Source: CAZMVU01 sp964569295 (GTDB lineage: Bacteria; Hydrogenedentota; Hydrogenedentia; Hydrogenedentales; JAGMZX01). Taken from it: a DNA stretch of 21,518 nucleotides. The translations under genes and the position numbers were made by a program. The stretch lies in the NCBI GenBank assembly GCA_964569295.1, contig CAZMVU010000075.1, positions 1 through 21,518 of the forward strand. The letters run 5' to 3'. The notes under the pieces were generated by a model. It ran no database searches and had not been told where the DNA came from. It was given only the letters and a program-made list of their open reading frames with translations. Below are positions 15,090 through 21,518 of the stretch, in pieces; the stretch's first letter is position 1, and every line of letters begins with the position of its first letter.

Positions 15090-16286
15090 ATGTGGATTGA
15101 TCGTCACATATCCGAGGTCATTCGACCCGCCTTCAGCCAGTTTCCCGTCGTGGTGGTGACCGGCGCCCGCCAAGCCGGAAAGACATCGCTCGTGCGGCAT
15201 CTGTTTCCGGAAGCGGGTTATGTGACCTTTGACATTCCGCAGGTGGCAGAGTCTGCCCGCCTGGATTTCCCGGCCTTCCATCGGCAGCACCCCGACCCGC
15301 TGATAATCGATGAAGTACAGTACGTTCCCGAGGTGTTGCGCCACCTGAAATCGGTCATCGACAAGGACCGGCGGCCCGGGCGCTTCCTCCTGACGGGGTC
15401 ACAGGATTTTTCGGTGATGGAGGGGGTCACGGAGTCCCTGGCCGGCCGGTGCGCAGTCCTCTCTTTGCCAACGCTTTCCTTGGCAGAGGTGTATGTGGAG
15501 GCCACACGAGAGAAGTTGGATTTGTTTTGCTGGCGGGGTGGATTTCCCGAATTATGGCAGCGGCCGAACCTGGACCGTGAACTGTGGCTGGGTTCTTATC
15601 TCGCCACTTATCTCGAACGTGACGTCCGCAACATCCTCAATATCGGGAGCCTGCGTGATTTCGACCGGTTTCTACGGGCAGCGGCACTGCGTGCGGGTCA
15701 GCTGCTATCCCTGTCGGAACTCGCCCGGGATGTGGGTATCGCCCCCAACACCGCGAAGAGTTGGATTTCGATACTTGAAACCAGCCGGCAAATCTTGCTG
15801 CTCGAACCGTATCACAGCAGTGCGGGCAAGCGATTAATCAAAACGCCGAAGCTCTATTTCTCCGACCCCGGAATGTTGAACTATCTGCTCGGCTTTACGG
15901 AGTGGGAAGCGGTTCCACGGAACGCCATGTGGGGCGCCCTATGGGAGAACCTTGTGATCAGCGAGGCGTACAAGTACTTCTGCAATAGCGGTATTCGGCC
16001 CCCATGCTGGTTCTGGCGGACCGTCCAGGGCGAAGAAGTGGACCTGCTCATCGAGACTGGCCCACGAGAGTTTGCCGCCGTCGAGTGCAAGACGTCGGCA
16101 CAGGTTGATTCGCGTGCGTTGAAAGGGTTCGCAGCGCTTGAAAAATGCTTTGGGTCAGAAGCACTGAGGAAGGCCGCCGTGGTCTGCAGAACCGAAAAGC
16201 CCTACCCGCTGGCGTCAGAAGGCCGAATCGTTGCGCTGTCCCTCAGCGGGACGGACAATTTCGCTTCATGGCTGTCTGGGATCTGA
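15090..16286 (+). CDS. AAA+ ATPase with DUF4143 C-terminal domain
   Basis: 398 aa, usual length for the family. Walker A GARQAGKT (25-32), Walker B LIIDEVQ (71-77) and sensor LLTGSQ (100-105) are intact. A winged-helix-like segment spans about 200-235 (LSLSELARDVGIAPNTAKSW). The C-terminal DUF4143 part has a PD-(D/E)xK-like set: Glu286 in ALWENLVISE, Asp318 in EEVDLLIE and VECK at 331-334. Such proteins are common, mobile in distribution and of unclear function; some have been suggested to act as stand-alone toxin or defence-like factors. No ribosome site precedes ATG 15090, consistent with a leaderless mRNA. The gene is enclosed between the two 220-bp copies of the metY 5' end, suggesting acquisition by recombination there. 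No partner gene is adjacent. Confidence 0.93.
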   Translation: MWIDRHISEVIRPAFSQFPVVVVTGARQAGKTSLVRHLFPEAGYVTFDIPQVAESARLDFPAFHRQHPDPLIIDEVQYVPEVLRHLKSVIDKDRRPGRFLLTGSQDFSVMEGVTESLAGRCAVLSLPTLSLAEVYVEATREKLDLFCWRGGFPELWQRPNLDRELWLGSYLATYLERDVRNILNIGSLRDFDRFLRAAALRAGQLLSLSELARDVGIAPNTAKSWISILETSRQILLLEPYHSSAGKRLIKTPKLYFSDPGMLNYLLGFTEWEAVPRNAMWGALWENLVISEAYKYFCNSGIRPPCWFWRTVQGEEVDLLIETGPREFAAVECKTSAQVDSRALKGFAALEKCFGSEALRKAAVVCRTEKPYPLASEGRIVALSLSGTDNFASWLSGI

Positions 16287-16363
16287 CATGTGACGTAGCC
16301 GCCCTCTGGCTGTGCGTCAAGGCCGCGACCGTCCGGAGGCGCCCAGCATTCATTCTCCGCCAG

Positions 16364-16519
16364 TTACTGCTGGAACAGGCGCGCCGCGTGGCCGGTGTCG
16401 TTGAAGGTGTACGACGTGGTCTGGTAGATGGGTACGGCCCGGGCGTTCGTGGCCGGGTCCGGCTCCTGGCCGGCGTGCAGGGCGAGGGTGCCCAATCGAT
16501 AGTTGTGCTCTTGCGACAC
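16364..16519 (-). pseudogene. Truncated metY copy (51 codons then stop)
   Basis: It begins with the same GTG (16519) and ribosome site as metY and reads MSQEHNYRLGTLALHAGQEP through SYTFNDT, then GHAARLFQQ and TAA (16364-16366). Down to 16393 it is identical to metY. The last coding stretch (16373-16392) still aligns at protein level (HAARLF in both) but with mostly synonymous codon differences, as expected of an older, diverged paralog. It cannot make an enzyme. With its promoter it would be transcribed leftward, antisense to the end of the DUF4143 ATPase gene. Confidence 0.85.
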
Positions 16520-16612
16520 GGTTCAACCTCCCATTCGTTATCAGATATCAGATGTTTCACGGGTGGGAACGGGATTCTCGCAGGTTTCACCCGGCGAGGT
16601 CAAGTGCGTTGT
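16393..16612. repeat. 220-bp perfect direct repeat, copy 2
   Basis: Identical to 14817-15036. The right end (16612) is also the first base of the -35 box of the next gene's promoter; the left end is a sharp change from identity to about 75% identity with metY. Confidence 0.95.
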
Positions 16613-16640
16613 TGAGATGCCCGGTGGCAAGGCATAGAAT
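16612..16640 (+). promoter_or_regulatory. Predicted promoter of the ATPase-nuclease pair
   Basis: -35 TTGAGA (16612-16617), 17-bp spacer, -10 TAGAAT (16635-16640). A ribosome site AAGGA precedes ATG 16676 by 7 nt. The -35 box straddles the edge of the 220-bp repeat. Confidence 0.6.
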
Positions 16641-16675
16641 GGTCTCAGCAGAGCGGCAGGCGGTAAGGAATCTCG

Positions 16676-17938
16676 ATGCAGGAACGTCTCCATATCAAGA
16701 ACTTCGCCGGTATCAAGGAGGTCACGCTTGAGCTGCGGCGAATGAATGTCCTGATTGGCCCGCAGGCCACGGGCAAGAGCGTCTGTGCGAAGCTTCTCTA
16801 TCACTTCAAGGGCTTCCTCTCGGACATCTTTGCGGCTGTGGAGAATCAGGAGACGATGCGTGACCTGGACGCCGCCTTCTTGCAAAAGTTCGAGCAGTAT
16901 TTTCCCCCTGCCAGTTGGGGGAAAGGCGCTTTTCATCTACGCTATGAGCTTGGCGGTGCGTTCGTGGAGATATGTCGTGGCGAGGGCAGGCAATCCAAGC
17001 CGGACCTGTCCTATTCCGCGACCTTCCGTGAGTTGTTTGAGCACTGCCTTGGGGAACTGAAGAAGGCCCGCCGGAAACAGGCTGAATGGTTGGAGCTTGC
17101 GCCGGTAAAGATATTCCAGGAGCTCCAGCAGGCATGGATCGAGGCAGCGTGCACTCAGCTTGGTGACGAAGCTGGCTTCACGCAAGTGTTTATCCCTGCC
17201 GGACGCTCCTTCTTTGCCAACCTTCAGAGCAGCGTATTCTCGCTTCTTTCCACCAACCAGGCCATCGATCCTCTGCTTGCGGAATTCGGCAGATTCTACG
17301 AGGGGTTGAGGCATCTTCCGGCGGACAGGCAAACAGAACATAAAAACGGATTGAGCAAGCGTCTCCAGACCTTGACGGAGTTCATACTGCGTGGGAAGCA
17401 TGTTGAAGAGAAAGGGAAGGATTTCCTGCAACTCCCGGATGGCCGCAGGGTCAACATCGCCAACGCATCATCGGGACAACAGGAGATGCTGCCACTCGCG
17501 ATCATCCTGTCTGTTCTTCCATTTTTGGGTGCTGCCAATCGCGGCTTTACCGTCTACATCGAGGAGCCCGAGGCCCACCTGTTTCCCAACTCGCAACGCG
17601 CGATTGTGCAATTGCTGGCGACGGTCTTCAATAGGTCGAAGGCGCCGGTGCAGTTTATCGTTACCACGCACAGCCCCTACATTCTGACCGCGGCGAACAA
17701 CCTGATGCAGGCGGGGCACCTGATTAAGCGACTGCCTCAGAAGGACCATGGGAGCGTGCACGCGGTCGTACCTGAAGACCAGATACTCGTGCCCGACGCG
17801 GTGCGCGCCTACGCGCTCGAAGCGGGCACGGCGAATCTCATTTGCTGCGAGGATACGGGACTTATCAGCGCGGATGTGATTGATGACGTCAGCAACGACC
17901 TCTCCATCCAGTTTGGCGAATTGCTCGAGATGGAGTGA
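16676..17938 (+). CDS. AAA family (ABC-type) ATPase of a putative two-gene defence module
   Basis: 420 aa. The N-terminus is RecF/SMC-like (LHIKNFAGIKEVTLELRRMN), with Walker A GPQATGKS (28-35). A helical insert at about 45-170 leads to the conserved-looking FIPAGRSFFANLQSSVFSLL. The ABC signature ASSGQQ (265-270), Walker B FTVYIEEPEAHLFP (292-305) and H-loop VTTHSPYIL (330-338) are all intact. The layout is that of AAA_15/AAA_21 ATPases that pair with an effector in phage-defence modules such as Septu, PARIS and RloAB-like systems. The stop codon is 3 bp before the ATG of a small PD-(D/E)xK-type gene, whose ribosome site lies within the last codons here. This coupling points to a complex of ATPase and nuclease. 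Specific family not identified from sequence alone. Confidence 0.9.
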   Translation: MQERLHIKNFAGIKEVTLELRRMNVLIGPQATGKSVCAKLLYHFKGFLSDIFAAVENQETMRDLDAAFLQKFEQYFPPASWGKGAFHLRYELGGAFVEICRGEGRQSKPDLSYSATFRELFEHCLGELKKARRKQAEWLELAPVKIFQELQQAWIEAACTQLGDEAGFTQVFIPAGRSFFANLQSSVFSLLSTNQAIDPLLAEFGRFYEGLRHLPADRQTEHKNGLSKRLQTLTEFILRGKHVEEKGKDFLQLPDGRRVNIANASSGQQEMLPLAIILSVLPFLGAANRGFTVYIEEPEAHLFPNSQRAIVQLLATVFNRSKAPVQFIVTTHSPYILTAANNLMQAGHLIKRLPQKDHGSVHAVVPEDQILVPDAVRAYALEAGTANLICCEDTGLISADVIDDVSNDLSIQFGELLEME

Positions 17939-17941
17939 GTG

Positions 17942-18358
17942 ATGGCAGGGGGCTTCGGCAATTGTGAAACGCGCACGGCCGATCCGCGCATTGTGTTGGC
18001 AGAGAAGCGCAGCCGGATGTGCTTCCTCAACCCCGGCAAGGCCGAGGTGCGCAAGATTCTGATTGACGATTGTGTGATCACCGATGGGCTTCGTTGCGAC
18101 TATCTTGTCATTGGCAAGGATGGCGTCGAGCAGTACGTCGAACTCAAAGGTTCCAGCGTTCGGCATGCGCTGAAGCAGGTGGGGGCAACCATCACGCGCG
18201 TGTCACAACAGCCAAAGACCTTCGAGAAGAAGGCCTACATCATCACCACGCGCTGCCCGATAGCCAGCCCCGAACTCCAGACCATGCGAAAGCGTTTCAA
18301 GAAAGACTACAACGCAATGCTTACAATGGGGCGCAGCGGTTTAGAAGTGAATGTGTAA
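17942..18358 (+). CDS. Small PD-(D/E)xK-type nuclease-like partner of the ATPase
   Basis: 138 aa from ATG 17942 (GGAG at 17932-17935); GTG 17939 is directly after the ATPase stop and is also possible. The core reads RCDYLVIGKDGVEQYVELKG: Asp53, Glu67 and Lys69 match the D...ExK active site of PD-(D/E)xK nucleases. It is followed by a helix RHALKQVGATITRV and a later strand KKAYIITTRCP. No known toxin domain or signal peptide is visible. Small proteins with this ELKG motif next to AAA ATPases recur in bacteria, to my recollection, and are usually called hypothetical. Predicted role: effector that cuts nucleic acid when the ATPase senses a trigger. The pairing is seen in the sequence; the defence role is inference. 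Confidence 0.78.
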   Translation: MAGGFGNCETRTADPRIVLAEKRSRMCFLNPGKAEVRKILIDDCVITDGLRCDYLVIGKDGVEQYVELKGSSVRHALKQVGATITRVSQQPKTFEKKAYIITTRCPIASPELQTMRKRFKKDYNAMLTMGRSGLEVNV

Positions 18359-18472
18359 CCTTGTTTGCGGGCAGGCCGCTGTATTGGCTATCGAGAGAAA
18401 CCGGCGCGGCGGCGTCTCCGCCCTCCCCAGGCGCCCTGAACGGGACCGGGACGTCGCCGCACCGGAATTGGC

Positions 18473-19396
18473 TTATTGCTGGAACAGCGGCGTCGAGAGG
18501 TAGCGCTCGCCGGAGTCGGGCAGGACCACCACGATGGTCTTGTCTTCGTATTCGTCCTGGGCGGCGAGACGCAGTGCCACGCTGGCCGCGGCGCCGCAAC
18601 TGATGCCCGAGATGATCCCGGCCTCTTCAGCCAGGCGGCGCGCGGTGTCGAAGGCTTCTTCGTCGGTCACCTTCTCCACCTTGTCCACCACGTCCATGTC
18701 GAGCACATCGGGCTTGAAGCCGGCGCCGATGCCCTGAATCTTGTGTTTGCCGGGCTGGCCGCCCGAGAGCACGGGGGAGTTTGCGGGCTCGACAGCCACG
18801 CTCTCGATGGTCTTCTTCTCTTTGAGGAAACGGGACACGCCGGTAATGGTGCCGCCGGTACCCACACCGGCCACCAGCACATCGATGTTGCCGTCGCTGT
18901 CGTTCCAGATTTCCGGCCCGGTGGTGTCGTAGTGAATCTGCGGGTTGGCGGGATTCTTGAATTGCTGCGGCATAAAGTATTCCAGTTCGCTTGCGGCGAT
19001 GCCCTCCGCCTCGCTGATGGCGCCCGGCATACCTTTATCGCCCGGCGTGAGCACGAGGTCGGCGCCAAAAGCCTTGAGCATCTGCCGGCGCTCGATGCTC
19101 ATGGTCTCGGGCATGGTGAGGATCAGCCGGTAGCCCCGCGCCGCCGCCACGAACGCCAGCGCGATGCCCGTGTTGCCCGAGGTCGGCTCGACGATGGTGC
19201 CGCCGGGCTTGAGCACGCCGCGCTTCTCCGCATCCCAGATCATGCTCGCGCCAATGCGGCATTTCACCGAGTAGGCCGGGTTGCGCCCTTCGACCTTGGC
19301 ATAGACCTTCTCGGACTTCAGGCCCTGGCACAATTTTTTCATGCTGACCAGGGGCGTGTTGCCGATGCTGAAGCTGTTGTCTTCGTATACGCGCAT
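18473..19396 (-). CDS. cysK: Cysteine synthase (O-acetylserine sulfhydrylase A)
   Basis: 307 aa from ATG 19396, supported by AAGGAG 8 nt upstream; the frame stays open further but without features. All hallmarks of CysK are present: PLP lysine Lys45 in NPAYSVKCRIGASM, substrate loop PTSGNTG (71-77), phosphate-binding GVGTGGT (177-183) and HKIQGIGAGF. It makes cysteine from O-acetylserine and sulfide in the cytoplasm. Similarity to the enterobacterial CysK is evident along the whole chain. It shares orientation and pathway with metY (13645-14943) but is separated from it by the ATPase-nuclease island. Regulation may involve the inverted repeat in its leader (19465-19490). A serine acetyltransferase gene is not in the window. 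Confidence 0.96.
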   Translation of the reverse strand: MRVYEDNSFSIGNTPLVSMKKLCQGLKSEKVYAKVEGRNPAYSVKCRIGASMIWDAEKRGVLKPGGTIVEPTSGNTGIALAFVAAARGYRLILTMPETMSIERRQMLKAFGADLVLTPGDKGMPGAISEAEGIAASELEYFMPQQFKNPANPQIHYDTTGPEIWNDSDGNIDVLVAGVGTGGTITGVSRFLKEKKTIESVAVEPANSPVLSGGQPGKHKIQGIGAGFKPDVLDMDVVDKVEKVTDEEAFDTARRLAEEAGIISGISCGAAASVALRLAAQDEYEDKTIVVVLPDSGERYLSTPLFQQ

Positions 19397-19464
19397 GGGA
19401 AATCTCCTTGTATACCGCCTCCAACAAATGCCGCACCCGGTGGCGGAACGGGACACACAAAGAA

Positions 19465-19490
19465 ACCACAGAAAACGCATTGTCTGTGGT
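19465..19490 (-). promoter_or_regulatory. Perfect 8-bp inverted repeat in the cysK leader
   Basis: ACCACAGA (19465-19472) and TCTGTGGT (19483-19490), 10-nt loop. It lies just downstream of the predicted -10 box and 69 bp before the start codon, where either an operator or an mRNA hairpin would control cysK. Confidence 0.5.
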
Positions 19491-19504
19491 AGGCCGAGTA
19501 CAGC

Positions 19505-19534
19505 ATGGTACCAATCGCCACGCGGAACTGTCAA
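19505..19534 (-). promoter_or_regulatory. Predicted cysK promoter
   Basis: Minus strand: perfect -35 TTGACA (19529-19534), 18-bp spacer, -10 TACCAT (19505-19510). The leader would be about 100 nt. Confidence 0.5.
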
Positions 19535-19837
19535 CGAAACCGGCGGCTAACCCGTGGACAGCTAACGCGTTGACTTAACCTTATAAACATAAGCAGTATA
19601 TAATAGATTCCCGGGCCGGGGCTTGGGAAAACAGGCGACACCACGCGCTCGCTATAGCTCACCGGCGTGGCCGGCACGCTATGGTTCTATCCCCGTTTTT
19701 CTTGGGGGGCTTGTGGCCGTTGGCCAAGTTAGATGAACAAGCGCGGCTGATCGTGATGCGCCTGGGCATGTGGGCGAGGTGTTCATGCAAACAAAGAAGA
19801 ACGAAAACATGGAAGCAAGAAAAGCGTGTATTTCTCC
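19535..19837. other. Intergenic region with an AT-rich patch, no gene recognised
   Basis: An AT-rich stretch at 19566-19606 holds TTGACT (19570-19575) and a perfect TATAAT (19599-19604), but they are 23 bp apart, too far for a normal sigma70 promoter. Downstream, small open frames (for example from 19681) lack ribosome sites and familiar motifs. Confidence 0.4.
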
Positions 19838-21469
19838 TCACTTCACCACCACCGACCCTTCCGGTGCATCCGCCGTATTCACCAGTTCTTCGGTGCCGGC
19901 CGCCTGGACATGCACCCGGGCCGTTTGCTCGCCCACCGCCTCGAGCAGCATGTGCCCCGGCCCCGGCGCCATGCCATCGACTACCGCGCCGCGCACATCC
20001 GTGAAGTGCATGAGCGGTGCGCCGTCACGACAGGGGCGGGCATCGAAGCCCGTGACGCGCAGGTTTTCCACATTGTCGCATACGAGCGCGGGGCCGGCCT
20101 CCCCCGGTTCGGCGTGCGAGGGCATGCCTTCTTCCGCCGGCCAGGAGATGTCGCGGTAGATGTCGGTGGTCAGCCGCCAGAAATCGTCGCCATAGGTGAA
20201 CCGCAAGTTGTCGAGCACCACATCCCGGGCGTGGCGCACGTAGAGGCCATAGGCCGGCAACGGGCCCCACATGGCCGCCTCGGGATAGGCGCGCATCATC
20301 TCCGGCACGTTGGCATCGGCGGGCATGCGCGGGTTGCTGCCGGCAAAGGCGATGCGGATGTCCGAGAGCGTTACGCCTTCCACATCGTGGCTGGGAATCC
20401 CGGTGATATTGCACGGGTATGAAGCCCGGCTCGCCGTTACCCCGCGCACCACCACGTTCCGAACCCGCCCTGCCACCGGACCACCGGCATCCATACCGCG
20501 GTTCCCCAGGCGGATGAAGATGGGCGCGCGCACGTGGCGCATGGTCACGTTCGATACCGTCACATCCTCGAGCACACCGCCATCGACGGACTCGAGGGCA
20601 ATACCCGAGATGGCGGGGCGGTTGTCGGGATAGCCGGTAATGATGCAGTTGCTCATGGCGATGCGCTTGAACCCGCCAATACCCTCCGTGCCCAGCTTGA
20701 AGCCATTGCAAACCGACGCAAGCAAACAATTCGTGACCGTGATGTATTCGCATGCGCGTGGCTGACCCAAGGAATAACTTGCCTTCAAACACAAGGCGTC
20801 GTCGCGCGTGACGACTCGGGAGTTGCTGATGCGCACGTTCTTGCACGAGTCCGGGTCGATGCCGTCGGCATAGCCGTTCAAAATCGTGACGCCATCGATG
20901 AGCACATCGTCGGTACCGAGCAGGCTGAGAGCATAGCTCGGGGAATTGAGGATACGCACATCGCGTATGGTGACGAACCGGCAGCGCTTCAAGGCGATGG
21001 GCTTCGGTCCGCCCCGGTGATCGAAGTTGGCATCGATCACGCCGCCGCCAACAATGGCCACGTGCTCGATTTGGTCCCCGCGCAGGATAGCGTGGTGCAT
21101 GCGGGAGGTTTCGTCATCCGCGCCAACGGTATAGGGCAGGTCTTCCTTCGGGGCGTAGTCGTCGGCGTCGCCGGTACCGAGGAGGGTTGCGCCATGGCCG
21201 ATGTGCAAGCGCACGTTGTCCTTCAGGGTGACGGTGCCGCATCGGTAGGTTCCCGGTGGGAAGTGCACCGTGCCGCCGCCGTCCGCAGTACAAGCGTCCA
21301 CGGCGTCCTGAATGGCCGCGGTGTCCATGGTCTGGCCATCGCCGGTGGCGCCAAAATCACGGATGTTGTAGCCGGCGGCAGCGGCGAGGGGCATGAGCAG
21401 GATGGCAGCAAGGATGGTGGACAGCCATCCTGCTGGCACAATGCCCCTTCTTCGCGCACGGGGTCGCAA
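19838..21469 (-). CDS. Secreted GH28-like right-handed beta-helix protein
   Basis: 543 aa from TTG 21469, kept because it supplies a basic n-region (RPRARRR) before the hydrophobic signal WLSTILAAILLMPLAAAAG. A GTG at 21439 has a better ribosome site (AGAAGG) and is a real alternative. The mature protein starts with the pectinase-type YNIRDFGATGDGQTMDTAAI and AVDACTADGGGTVHFPPGTY. Central GH28-like signatures are NGYADGIDPDSC (198-209) and VVTRDDALCLKAS (219-231), giving candidate catalytic aspartates. Where polygalacturonases have GHG and RIK this protein has CNGFKLGTE, so the substrate may not be plain polygalacturonate. The rest is a series of short beta-helix coils. It should act in the periplasm or outside the cell on a polysaccharide. 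No carbohydrate transporter is adjacent within the window. Confidence 0.87.
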   Translation of the reverse strand: MRPRARRRGIVPAGWLSTILAAILLMPLAAAAGYNIRDFGATGDGQTMDTAAIQDAVDACTADGGGTVHFPPGTYRCGTVTLKDNVRLHIGHGATLLGTGDADDYAPKEDLPYTVGADDETSRMHHAILRGDQIEHVAIVGGGVIDANFDHRGGPKPIALKRCRFVTIRDVRILNSPSYALSLLGTDDVLIDGVTILNGYADGIDPDSCKNVRISNSRVVTRDDALCLKASYSLGQPRACEYITVTNCLLASVCNGFKLGTEGIGGFKRIAMSNCIITGYPDNRPAISGIALESVDGGVLEDVTVSNVTMRHVRAPIFIRLGNRGMDAGGPVAGRVRNVVVRGVTASRASYPCNITGIPSHDVEGVTLSDIRIAFAGSNPRMPADANVPEMMRAYPEAAMWGPLPAYGLYVRHARDVVLDNLRFTYGDDFWRLTTDIYRDISWPAEEGMPSHAEPGEAGPALVCDNVENLRVTGFDARPCRDGAPLMHFTDVRGAVVDGMAPGPGHMLLEAVGEQTARVHVQAAGTEELVNTADAPEGSVVVK

Positions 21470-21471
21470 AG

Positions 21472-21515
21472 AAAGGGACAGTCCCTGCTCGCGGACTCGC
21501 GAGGACAGTCCCTTT
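21472..21515. repeat. Nested inverted repeat (REP-like) upstream of the GH28-like gene
   Basis: Outer arms AAAGGGACAGTCC (21472-21484) and GGACAGTCCCTTT (21503-21515) pair at 12 of 13 positions; an inner perfect stem CTCGCG-GACT-CGCGAG (21488-21503) makes a long hairpin. It directly abuts the possible TTG start at 21469. It could be a dispersed repeat, a terminator of an upstream gene beyond the window, or a leader structure. Confidence 0.65.
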
Positions 21516-21518
21516 GTT

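Larger units (their letters stand above)
16287..16675. other. Intergenic region holding the truncated metY copy and a promoter
   Basis: 16287-16363 shows nothing recognisable. 16364-16612 is the truncated second copy of the metY start region (minus strand). 16613-16675 carries the promoter and ribosome site of the next ATPase gene. Confidence 0.7.

Noticed and set aside
14817..16612. Insertion sequence or integron cassette around the DUF4143 gene
   Set aside because: No transposase, terminal inverted repeats, short target duplication or attC-like structure; the flanks are a 220-bp homologous gene segment.
19570..19604. Promoter TTGACT/TATAAT on the plus strand
   Set aside because: Spacer is 23 bp, well outside the 16-19 bp range, and no gene follows.

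Overview
The window comes from a GC-rich bacterial chromosome. Fused MetX-MetW, Tat-signal proteins, Ig-like surface proteins with a C-terminal membrane anchor, tail-collar cassettes and a secreted GH28-like beta-helix enzyme fit an uncultured lineage such as Candidatus Hydrogenedentota or the Planctomycetes/Verrucomicrobia group. This placement is an inference from gene style, not from a marker gene. No rRNA, tRNA, transposase, integrase or CRISPR array is visible.

Layout: 1-1116 is the C-terminal part of a Uup-like ABC-F ATPase. 1190-2836 (minus) is a Tat-exported protein related to the L-fucose/arabinose isomerase family. 3293-3439 is a tiny basic-tailed ORF. 3478-5322 (minus) is a fused homoserine O-acetyltransferase/MetW. 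5543-6880 is a secreted Ig-domain protein. 7197-9007 is a DUF6916-like gene plus three tandem tail-collar genes, followed by a propeller-like lipoprotein (9067-10296). 10297-10810 is a mosaic of gene fragments. 13522 down to 10811 (minus) is a tight operon: methyltransferase, broken sterol-desaturase-like gene, DsrE-like protein, methyltransferase and a short ATPase. 13645-14943 (minus) is O-acetylhomoserine sulfhydrylase. 15090-18358 holds a DUF4143 ATPase and an ATPase plus PD-(D/E)xK nuclease pair. 18473-19396 (minus) is cysteine synthase, and 19838-21469 (minus) is the GH28-like protein.

Two themes stand out. First, three sulfur-amino-acid genes (cysK, metY, metX-metW) lie in the same orientation but are separated by accessory modules, as if a biosynthetic cluster had been interrupted. 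Second, gene fragments have been duplicated. A perfect 220-bp direct repeat of the metY promoter and 5' end flanks the DUF4143 gene. A 104-bp piece of the desaturase gene and a 102-bp piece of the Ig gene are joined at a 4-bp overlap in 10432-10633. The strongest candidate for an under-described system is the ATPase-nuclease pair at 16676-18358. It sits just outside the repeat with a good sigma70-type promoter and resembles two-gene phage-defence modules. The DUF6916/triple-collar cassette, which has no other phage genes, is the second candidate.
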